A stretch of 64,000 bases of DNA from RYN-230 sp963723595 (lineage in GTDB: Bacteria > Actinomycetota > Actinomycetes > Streptosporangiales > Streptosporangiaceae), in the NCBI GenBank assembly GCA_963723595.1, contig CAVRRQ010000006.1, positions 558,001-622,000 of the forward strand, read 5' to 3'. Below the pieces are notes generated by a model, which was given only the letters and a program-made list of their open reading frames with translations, searched no databases and was not told the origin of the DNA. Position numbers and translations under genes: made by a program. Positions 57,301-64,000 of the stretch are shown one piece after another. Position 1 is the stretch's first letter; each line of letters starts with the position of its first letter.

Positions 57301-58735
57301 CCGCAGTGCCCTGGCGGCGGCCATGGGCGAGCTGGTCACGCAGGCGGCCGCGTTCGAGCCCTACACGCAGGCAGATCTGCGGCCGCTGCTGGAGGTGACC
57401 GAGAGCGCCCCGTGGCCCGCTGCTGCGCAATGGCCTGACCCGCAGCGGGTTGCGGGCGAACTGGTGGACCGGCTGATGGCGGGGGATGAGGCGGCCGCGG
57501 GCCAGCCGGCGGATCCGGAGCAGGTGATCCGGGAGGTGCTGCCCGGCGCCGCGGCGACCGTGCTGGACGCGTTCGCGGCCGCGACCCGCGCCGGGCGTGC
57601 GGTCACCGACGGGGTGCTGAAGGGCACCGTGGACCGGATGTGGACCGCGTACCGGGACTTCGAGACCTCACTCAAGTCGGGCGAGGACGGGTACCAGGCC
57701 GACCTGGCCGGGGACGCGCCGTTCTACGTGGACGTGGTGACCAACGAGGGCCGGGTGCCCGCCGCGGGCTTCGCCCGCAAGATCGCGGAGGATGTGGAGA
57801 ACCAGGGCATCCTGCTCGAGCAGCGCGAGCGCACGGTGCTGGAGGATTCGCTGCTCACCGCGCTGGCCCAGCAGATCCATTCGCGGGTGCTGGCGGCCAA
57901 GGACCTGGTGGACCAGATGGACGCCGACACCCGGTCCAAGCCCATGTCGTCCGGCATGGCCGTCGGGATCCGCTGGGTCCGCTCCGACAAGCTCACCGAC
58001 CAGCAGGCCCGGGTGTCCCGGCTGCTCGACCGGGACGCCGCCGGCCTGGGCGCGGACGGGCTGGCGGAGCTGCGCGGCCTGCTCCGCGCGATGATCCACG
58101 ACCACCGGGCCGCGAACCCCCGGGACACCTACCGGGAAGTGCTCGGCTCGGTGCTGGACTACCGGTCCTGGCACACGTTCGAGCTGCGGCTGCTGCAGCC
58201 GGGGAGCCCGCCTGAGCGGCTGACCCGCAAGAAGCACTCGGAGATGTCCGGCGGGGAGAAGTCCGCCGCGATTCACCTGCCGCTGTTCGCCGCGGCCAAC
58301 GCGCTGTACTCCTCCTCCAAGCCTGACTGCCCGCGGCTGATCGCGCTGGACGAGGCGTTCGCCGGGATCGACGACACGTTCAAGCCGGAGCTGCTCGGGC
58401 TGACGGTCAAGTTCGACCTGGACCTGTTCATGACCGGGCATGATCTGTGGGTCACGTACCCGACCGTGCCGGTCATCGCGCACTACGACATGCAGCATGA
58501 CAAGGCCGCGCACACGTTGTCGACGCTGCTCGCGTTGTGGGACGGGGAGCAGTTGCTGGACGCGAGTGCGGGCTTCGCGGGGAATGAGGAGCTGGCCGCG
58601 GAGCTGCTCGGGTTCCGGCCGAGCCGGTACGTGCCCGCGGGGGTGGGGGACGTGCTGCAGCTGGGGTCCGGAGGCTCCGGCGCCGGCTCCGGGGATGACG
58701 GGGGCGAGGACGAGAGCGACGAGGACGCCGGGTGA
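54326..58735 (+). CDS. jetC: Wadjet type II JetC, SMC-like ATPase (frameshifted)
   Basis: A TIGR02680-type SMC/MukB-like motor of about 1,470 residues that extrudes plasmid DNA. Residues near 30-130 are the N-terminal head: RAGIINLWDYFDEEFAFGDG, Walker A LRGHNGSGKTKALEVLFPFV, then FSGENRTMKANLLYRGQDAE. A long Ala/Arg/Glu coiled coil follows (LRRSQLEADKTRLGQDQQRL and onward), with a hinge-like globular part near 56150-56560. The C-terminal head has the signature HSEMSGGEKSAAIHLPLFAA, Walker B CPRLIALDEAFAGIDD and the switch histidine in MTGHDLWVTYP. Breaks near 54400, 54675, 55215, 56510 and 57195. GTG 54326 has GGGAGGA upstream. The stop overlaps the jetD GTG (GTGA). Confidence 0.85.
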
Positions 58736-60076
58736 GTGAAGGGGCGGGCGCCGTGGAGCGCTACCGGGGACCGGAGTACCGGCGGCTGCTGGCGGCCGCA
58801 CGCAGGTCGCTGGAGCGGACCGGCGGGGTCCTGACCGGGCGGATCAGCGTCGCCGACCCGGATGATGCGGAACGCAAGGCCATCATCGGCATCACCGGCG
58901 TGCACCAGTCCGCCGGGACCAGGCGGCTCACCGTGTCGTTGGAGGCCCTGGATGCGGCGGTTTCCCGTGGGACCGGCCACGGGCTGGTGCCGCTTCTGAC
59001 CGAGCTGGGTGGGCCGCTGCGGAATCGGCCCGCGGCGGCCGCGTCGCTCGCGGCGTCACGGGCAGAACTGGCCGCCCTGGCCGAGGCGAGCCCGCTCTAT
59101 CTGTCCTATGACTGGTACCGGAAGTGGCTGGGTGAGCTGCGCCAGGACGGCACGCTGACCCGGCTGGCTACCCAGGACGATGGCGGGCTGCTCGGGCAGG
59201 CGGTCCGCGTGCTGGAGTTCCTGGCTGGACGTCCGGCGGGCGGGGCCGGCCGGTGCTGGGCTGGCCGGTGCTGGGCTGGCCGGTTCTGGGCCGATCGCCC
59301 TGCCCGCGCTGGCCGCGCAGATCACCGGGGACACGAAGGCGCTCAATCACGGGACGGGGCTGGGCACGCTCGTCCTGCGGGCCCTCGCGCTCCGGGCTGG
59401 CGTCCCGCGTCCCGGGTCCGCAGCGGAGCGGCGGGAACTGTGGGACCGGGCCGGCGTCCTGGTCGATGACCTGGCCAGCCGCGTCCTGGTGCTGAATCTG
59501 CCTGCGGAGGGGGAGGGGCTGGGCGAGTGGCTGACCGGTGCGGCGCGGTACGGCACGCCCTTCCAGGTGACCTTGCACCAACTGGCCGCCCATCCGATCC
59601 AGGTGGCCTGCCCGCGGATCTTCGTGTGTGAGAACCCGGCGGTGCTGCGGAGGGCCTGCGCGGAACTGGGTGCAGCCTGCCCGCCGCTGGTGTGCACGGA
59701 GGGACGGCCGTCGACGGCCTTTCACCGGGTGGTAGGTCTGGCGGTCGGAGCCGGGGCCGAACTCTGGTACCACGGCGACTTCGACTGGCCCGGTGTCGCG
59801 ATCGCGGCTGATGTGATCACTCGCTACGGCGGGCGGGCCTGGCGGATGGGTGCCAGTGATTACCGCCTGGCGGCCCGCGCCGGTGTTCGCCTGGGTGGGG
59901 ATCCGGTGGACACGCCCTGGGATCCAGGATTGCGCGAGACGATGCGCGCCGAGGGCCACGCCGTTTATGAGGAGACAGTGGGCGACCAGCTTCTCGCGGA
60001 CCTCGCCGGGTACGGGCCCGGTGCCGTCCCCGGCTACGGCATTGCGTCAGTGGATGACGGGGCGGGGAGAGCGTAG
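58732..60076 (+). CDS. jetD: Wadjet type II JetD, Toprim-type nuclease (frameshifted)
   Basis: Matches TIGR02679: an N-terminal DUF3323-like region and a C-terminal DUF2399 Toprim-like domain. JetD is the nuclease that cuts small circular DNA after loop extrusion by JetABC. The N-terminal region has YRGPEYRRLLAAARRSLERT and ISVADPDDAERKAIIGITGV. The nuclease part has VACPRIFVCENPAVLRRACA with the catalytic Glu, and LWYHGDFDWPGVAIAADVIT with the DxD metal motif. One shift lies in a 15-base tandem repeat near 59250-59300. The last 25 codons overlap, on the opposite strand, a relic of the 355-residue gene. Confidence 0.87.
59251..59295. repeat. 15-base tandem repeat inside jetD
   Basis: CGGTGCTGGGCTGGC occurs twice in succession (59251-59280) and a third, altered copy follows (CGGTTCTGGGCCGAT). 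The reading frame of jetD changes in or next to this array, so the copy number or length may be misassembled or variable. Confidence 0.75.
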
Positions 60077-60125
60077 GGCAGGAGTGTCCTGTCGTAGTTG
60101 AAGGGCCGGCACCAGTCCGTGGGTC
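60034..60125 (-). pseudogene. relic of the C-terminus of the 355-residue gene
   Basis: Minus-strand codons read TDWCRPFNYDRTLLPYALPA and end PSSTDAMP-stop, clearly paralogous to the last residues of the gene at 62301-63368 (ADWFRPFNDERTLPPYALPA). It overlaps the jetD 3' end in antisense. Only the C-terminal 30-35 codons remain. Confidence 0.75.
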
Positions 60126-60176
60126 GCACGCTCATCACCTGAGCCCTGCTCATGGACGGGCCCGCAATAGTGGGTC

Positions 60177-62030
60177 TCAGCGTTTGATGAAGAAGTCGCG
60201 GATGTTGGCCAGCAACAGGGCGACGGCGGCCAGGATGAGCAGGGCTGCCGTGGCCGAGCGCCAGTGGCCTGCGGCGGCCCAGACTGCCAGAAAGACCGCA
60301 GCGGCCACGGCAGCCACAGCGACCAGGCCGGCGAGGAATCGCGCTAGATGACGTTGGGCGAACGCTTCCGCGCTCAGCATGACGAGCGTCACCGCGCCGA
60401 AGGCGGGCACCAGGGCGCCGAGATGGCCGAGGATAACCACTGCGAGCCCGGCCAGGAGGAATGATGCCGAGAGGCTGGACCACACTCGCAGAGCGCGGCT
60501 GCGGGTGCGGGCCGGGTTGACGTTCGGCAGCGCCCGGTGCCGCAGGTGCGCGTGCGGCTCCTCCCGGGGAAGGCCGTGGATGGAGGCATGCACCAGGGCG
60601 TCCAGTTCTTCCGCGAGTGCCTGGCGGCGTGCCCGTGCCTGCGCGACGGAGTTCTCCAATGCGGACAGCGCAGTGGGATCCGCCTGGCTCCCGCGGCTGC
60701 TCAGCGCCCGGATGCCGGCCCGGGCGCGGCGCAGTTCATCGCCGCGGGCTTCGACGTCCTCCGTAGCTGCGGCGAGCTGGGCGTCTATCTCAGCGATCCG
60801 GCCTGCCACGGCCCGCTGCTCCGCTGCGGGGGAGGGTGCCTCCTTGTCCAGGCCGGCCCATCCCACCGGGTCCGACCAGCACTGTCGAACCGAACCACCC
60901 CGCTCATAACGCGGGCCGGCCGGGGCGCGCTCCCCGCCGAACGGGTCGCCGGTGTCCAGCCCCCAAAGACCCCGGTAGTCATGCAGCCAGGGGGTCTGGT
61001 CGTCCACGAGGACCGGGCGCCATTTCTTCGCTTCGCCGGGTCCCACGCCGGGACCGTCCCCCCGGCGGTAGTCGATGAACGGGATGCCGAACGCGGTGCC
61101 GGCGTCCGTGCGTGTCCATGGGAACAGCAGCCGGCCCACGTGGCGCACTGCGGCGAGCAGGCGACGGAGCGCGGGCGGCTCGACGGTGACCAGGTAATCG
61201 CCCGGCAGGTAAGCGCCTGAGTGCGATCCGGCGCCAGCGAAGACGACCGGGTGTGTGTCCCGCCACTGCAGGTCGGGGTCGTCCGGCCTCCGGCGCAGGT
61301 CATCACCGGCCTCGTCATGGGAGGAGAACGCCACCCAGGCCGGCCGGGCGGATTGATCCGGCGGGTCGGGCAGGAACACAGTGACCTGCTCCCAGTCGGC
61401 CTCGTGGTCGTTGACACCGCCGAAGGTCAACCGCCAGTCGTTCATCGCGTACAAGAACCAGTACTGCAACGCAACGAAACCCCGGTCGCGGGTGACCCGG
61501 CCGTAGTACGGGCAGTTGTCCGGGTCGGCCTGTGACCGGTAGGTCTGCTCGGCCGCTGCTGCGGTGCCGCCGGGCACGCGCCCGCGCAGCAGCAGCGACA
61601 ACCGCATCATCGCGTCGATGAGCCGGCCCAGCAGGCCGACGGCGGCGAGCCGGCTGCTCCCTGCGGCCAGCCGCGGACGGCCCGCGGCGTGGCGCCAGGC
61701 GCGGAACTCCCGCCACCCCAGCGAGCGCTGCACGAAACGTAGCGACAGATCGCGGCTCAGCGGCGCGCTGGCCTGAGCCAGGAGAGCCGGAGTTAGTTCG
61801 CCGGGCGCGCACACCCGTTCCCCGTGCCGGCGCCTGCCCCACGACCGCCGGACGCCGGCCGACCTCCACAAACTGCACTTCTCCAGATAGTCCTCGACCG
61901 CCATGGGCAGGAAAAGCTCACCCCGGGTAAAGCGCAGCACCGGCTCGTAACACTGCAGCAACCGCAAATCCTCCGCCGCATCCGCAGCACGAGTGGCCTC
62001 GACCGCCGAGAACAGTTGCTCACTCTCCAT
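60177..62030 (-). CDS. Vps62-domain protein with coiled coil and C-terminal membrane helices
   Basis: A 617-residue, unbroken gene. Residues 1-75 open MESEQLFSAVEATRAADAAE and CYEPVLRFTRGELFLPMAVE, the start of a Vps62 (PF06101-like) region. Its core is YYGRVTRDRGFVALQYWFLY with AMNDWRLTFGGVNDHEADWE and THPVVFAGAGSHSGAYLPGD, which resemble the acidic/His site of that family. Residues about 410-490 form a coiled coil (IAEIDAQLAAATEDVEARGD, ALENSVAQARARRQALAEEL). Four hydrophobic helices end the protein, the last close to the C-terminus (LLILAAVALLLANIRDFF). It lies after the Wadjet operon, convergent with it, between two copies of a duplicated junction. Confidence 0.82.
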   Translation of the reverse strand: MESEQLFSAVEATRAADAAEDLRLLQCYEPVLRFTRGELFLPMAVEDYLEKCSLWRSAGVRRSWGRRRHGERVCAPGELTPALLAQASAPLSRDLSLRFVQRSLGWREFRAWRHAAGRPRLAAGSSRLAAVGLLGRLIDAMMRLSLLLRGRVPGGTAAAAEQTYRSQADPDNCPYYGRVTRDRGFVALQYWFLYAMNDWRLTFGGVNDHEADWEQVTVFLPDPPDQSARPAWVAFSSHDEAGDDLRRRPDDPDLQWRDTHPVVFAGAGSHSGAYLPGDYLVTVEPPALRRLLAAVRHVGRLLFPWTRTDAGTAFGIPFIDYRRGDGPGVGPGEAKKWRPVLVDDQTPWLHDYRGLWGLDTGDPFGGERAPAGPRYERGGSVRQCWSDPVGWAGLDKEAPSPAAEQRAVAGRIAEIDAQLAAATEDVEARGDELRRARAGIRALSSRGSQADPTALSALENSVAQARARRQALAEELDALVHASIHGLPREEPHAHLRHRALPNVNPARTRSRALRVWSSLSASFLLAGLAVVILGHLGALVPAFGAVTLVMLSAEAFAQRHLARFLAGLVAVAAVAAAVFLAVWAAAGHWRSATAALLILAAVALLLANIRDFFIKR

Positions 62031-62267
62031 CGCGCCACACGCGCCCTGCCAGCCGGGCGCTCCGCCCGCAGAGCCCTTTCCCGCTAGGTGCCTGCATGCG
62101 ACCGCCCTTCCCCCAGTTCCGCCAGTGCGCTCCGCCCCGCTGCCTCTATACCCCCATGGCCAGGTGTACAGGCGCCCAGCAGTCAGGAACCGGCGCCTCC
62201 CGGTCAGCCGGTTGCCTTGTTTGCGGGTGTCAGGCTGGCCGGTGACGGAGCCGGACCCCGATTCTCT

Positions 62268-62346
62268 CGCCGGGGTACACGGGCCCGGTACCGCACGCGG
62301 CTACGGCATTGAGGCGTCAGCGGAAGGCGGGGCGGGCAGCGCGTAG
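62268..62346 (+). pseudogene. relic of the jetD 3' end
   Basis: Plus-strand codons read DSLAGVHGPGTARGYGIEAS and end GGAGSA-stop, matching the jetD end LAGYGPGAVPGYGIASVDDG then AGRA-stop. It overlaps the C-terminal codons of the 355-residue gene in antisense just as jetD overlaps the relic at 60034-60125. No more of jetD is present upstream of it. Confidence 0.75.
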
Positions 62347-63368
62347 GGCGGCAGCGTGCGCTCGTCGTTGAATGGCCTGAACCAGTCCGCGAACCGCATC
62401 GGGGCCATCCCAGGGGGCTGGGCCGCCGGATCTTCTTCGATGCCGTCGTGAGCTGGGTCATACAACAGTTCATGGTCCAGGTCCTCGAAGAGAAGGTCTT
62501 CGAGGTGCCCACGCCAGTCGTCGGGCAAGGCTGCGTCAGCCGCCTCCGCGACCACTTCGACGTGGTTGAGCAGTATCCGTAGGCCCAGCTCCTGGGCCAC
62601 GCACGCCAGAGGTTCCCAGCCCCGGGTCAGCAGGCTGGTGACGTCCACGAAGGCAACGAGGAACTCTTGCGCGAAGAGCGCCGTGTAGTTCGCGGCGAAG
62701 CGCGGAGGCAGATCGCTGAACACCCACGTCATCGCGATTCTCTCGTCGGCAGTGCCCTCATGCTTCCGAAGTTCAGTCACGTCCCCAATGAGCTGATCGA
62801 CAACCATCACTGATGCTTGTATGAGGCACCCGGCCAGCGCGGAGGCGCGACGGTGAGCGGCGGCACGCTCTTGCGAGCCAAGGCTGCTCAAGTCCTCAGT
62901 AGCGAGCTCGTCCACCGGAAACGCCCGGAACAGCTGGCTATCGGCGTAGACCGATCGCTCGTGCTGAATGTCTCGCATGAGCAACTCGACGATTTCATCC
63001 CCGGAGGGCAGCAGGTGCTCGGCCAACGCCTCGATGTCGTCAAGCTCCGGCGCATCCTCGTCGTAGTCGTGGGATATCTCGCCGAGGCGCACCCGCGGCG
63101 TCCAGCCGTCCAGTTCCGGGGTGCCGGCGATCAGATCCGCCAGCGCAGACGAGATGCGTTGTTGCACCTCGTCGAAAGACTCGTCCTCGGGATCCACCCG
63201 AACACACGTAACGCCCGCACCGTCCTGCGATACCTCGCGTTGCACGTAGTCGAGCTCCAACCCCAGGTCCAGAATCGCGTCTGTCACCAGCTCGGCTGCT
63301 CCGGTCAGGAGGAGCAGTCCTGACTCATGCGGTGGGATGACAACCGCCTCGACATCGTGCTCATCCAT
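62301..63368 (-). CDS. unrecognised 355-residue acidic protein
   Basis: I do not recognise the family. It is intact, acidic and soluble, with no signal peptide. It begins MDEHDVEAVVIPPHESGLLL. The middle is helical (YADSQLFRAFPVDELATEDL, RRASALAGCLIQASVMVVDQ, RFAANYTALFAQEFLVAFVD, VDVTSLLTRGWEPLACVAQE). The end is acidic (DDWRGHLEDLLFEDLDHELL) and closes with the WFRPFNDERTLPPYALPA tail whose copy lies beside jetD. The duplication means an ancestor of this gene once lay directly downstream of jetD, which suggests a functional link to the Wadjet system, but that is inference. Confidence 0.75.
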   Translation of the reverse strand: MDEHDVEAVVIPPHESGLLLLTGAAELVTDAILDLGLELDYVQREVSQDGAGVTCVRVDPEDESFDEVQQRISSALADLIAGTPELDGWTPRVRLGEISHDYDEDAPELDDIEALAEHLLPSGDEIVELLMRDIQHERSVYADSQLFRAFPVDELATEDLSSLGSQERAAAHRRASALAGCLIQASVMVVDQLIGDVTELRKHEGTADERIAMTWVFSDLPPRFAANYTALFAQEFLVAFVDVTSLLTRGWEPLACVAQELGLRILLNHVEVVAEAADAALPDDWRGHLEDLLFEDLDHELLYDPAHDGIEEDPAAQPPGMAPMRFADWFRPFNDERTLPPYALPAPPSADASMP

Positions 63369-63412
63369 AGGTCACCCTGCCTTACTCATCTGCGGAGCGG
63401 CCGATCGGGCTT

Positions 63413-63631
63413 TCAAGAGCAGCATGCTTTCGAGACGCAGCATAGGGTCAAGGGTCTGCGTCAGAGGCCTCGTAGCGAGCTGTTCAGGATCTCAATTCGC
63501 GATGTTGAACATCGCGGCGTGCCGCTGGCAGGCCACCATCGCGTGAGCAGCCCGATCGCTACCCACGTGATGGTGGCGCTGAGATCACCGCTCCACGGCA
63601 GCGCATCCAAGAGCGGCTGGGCGGTGATCAT
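63413..63631 (-). CDS. small possible membrane protein overlapping the permease stop
   Basis: A 72-residue frame whose ATG overlaps the stop of the ABC permease by four bases (ATGA). The first half (LPWSGDLSATITWVAIGLLT) could form one membrane helix. The second half is Cys/Arg/Ser-rich and unlike a normal protein, so the true end may have been lost to a shift. No family recognised. Confidence 0.3.
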
Positions 63632-64000
63632 GCGTCGCGGGTGACCATCCTCCAGGCACCGATTCCCGACCAGCCCACGATCCAGCCGGCGATCACGGTG
63701 ATCATCGCCCAGGTGGGCATCGGCGGTATGTCCAGCGCGGCGCGCCCGCCGAAGAGCACCCGGCCCGGGCCCGGGCCACCTCCGGGGCCACCCTGGCCCA
63801 CGGCCAGGCCGGCGGGCCGGAGCTGGTCCAGCGGGATGCCGACCACGAGCCGCTGGCCGTCCAGGAAATACGGGATCACGTGGGCGGCGAGGATCGGGGT
63901 CACGATGATCTCGAGTGCGATCAGCATGATGATGGGCACGGTGCGCTGGCCGATGAGGGAGCCGAGCCCAAGCCCGACGATGAACCCGACGCCGACGTAG
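63628..64000 (-). CDS. ABC-2 type permease, 5' end outside window
   Basis: The C-terminal 123 residues of an ABC-2 family permease, running in from beyond the right edge. Hydrophobic stretches VGFIVGLGLGSLIGQ, IIMLIALEIIVTPILAAHVI and MITVIAGWIVGWSGIGAW alternate with a soluble loop rich in Gly/Pro. The ending RMVTRDA is short and cytoplasmic. The ATPase partner would lie upstream, beyond 64000. Confidence 0.7.
   Translation of the reverse strand, partial: YVGVGFIVGLGLGSLIGQRTVPIIMLIALEIIVTPILAAHVIPYFLDGQRLVVGIPLDQLRPAGLAVGQGGPGGGPGPGRVLFGGRAALDIPPMPTWAMITVIAGWIVGWSGIGAWRMVTRDA

Noticed and set aside
54647..58801. Several long minus-strand frames opposite jetC
   Set aside because: All are antisense of the coiled-coil coding region, whose Ala/Arg/Glu codons leave the complement open.
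63327..63644. Plus-strand frame of 105 codons near the right end
   Set aside because: It overlaps the start of the 355-residue gene and the ABC permease end in antisense, has no domain, and its codon use is poor.

Overview
The window is high-GC, densely packed DNA with GTG/ATG starts, four-base ATGA/GTGA gene overlaps and C/G-biased third codon positions. This fits a filamentous actinomycete (Streptosporangiales- or Streptomyces-like). I cannot fix the genus.

A caution applies to the whole annotation. Many reading frames are broken by single-base shifts, roughly 70 by my count, while the encoded protein stays recognisable across the break. Runs of intact genes (1-7 kb, 10.6-21.6 kb, 35.5-37.7 kb, 60-63 kb) alternate with heavily broken stretches (7-10 kb, 24-33.5 kb, 38-60 kb). 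Most breaks look like indel errors in the read or assembly. Genes broken only this way are typed CDS with 'frameshifted' in the call. Genes with stronger evidence of damage are typed pseudogene.

Layout. 1-5.2 kb: ABC exporter with an XRE regulator, a MazG remnant before an anti-sigma-like ATPase, a NERD protein, a DUF488 protein and a small basic protein. 5.3-7.0 kb: secreted GH54 arabinofuranosidase with a LacI-type operator and a strong terminator. 7.1-11.6 kb: a very large ferritin-like/CDGSH/globin protein divergent from a LysR regulator. 11.9-20.3 kb: MMPL exporter, EamA permease, ArsR-like regulator, orphan oligopeptide-binding lipoprotein, STAS protein and TetR. 20.6-23.4 kb: envelope/stress operon (YihY, DUF3618, holin-like, membrane-anchored helical protein). 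23.7-33.6 kb: LysR divergent from a nine-part catabolic and uptake operon (EPTP propeller protein, unknown protein, Liv-type ABC transporter with fused permease-ATPase, HpcH aldolase, amidohydrolase). 33.7-37.7 kb: Lrp/AsnC regulator convergent with a branched-chain 2-oxoacid dehydrogenase operon. The two promoters share a GTCCA-type inverted repeat.

38-51 kb is an accessory region: ScoMcrA-head/MazG fusion, aminoglycoside phosphotransferase pseudogene, NUDIX, acyl-CoA dehydrogenase plus hexapeptide acyltransferase, two XRE-TPR regulators, a radical SAM/methyltransferase pair that could be a RiPP-type system, a histidine-kinase-like ATPase split by a complete IS701-family element with a CTAG target duplication, and an HNH endonuclease.

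51.3-60.1 kb is a complete four-gene Wadjet type II anti-plasmid operon (jetABCD). It is followed by a Vps62-domain membrane protein and a 355-residue unknown protein. Both the jetD 3' end and the C-terminal coding end of the unknown gene are duplicated on either side of the Vps62 gene, which suggests that gene was inserted between two copies of one junction. The window closes with a partial ABC-2 permease.
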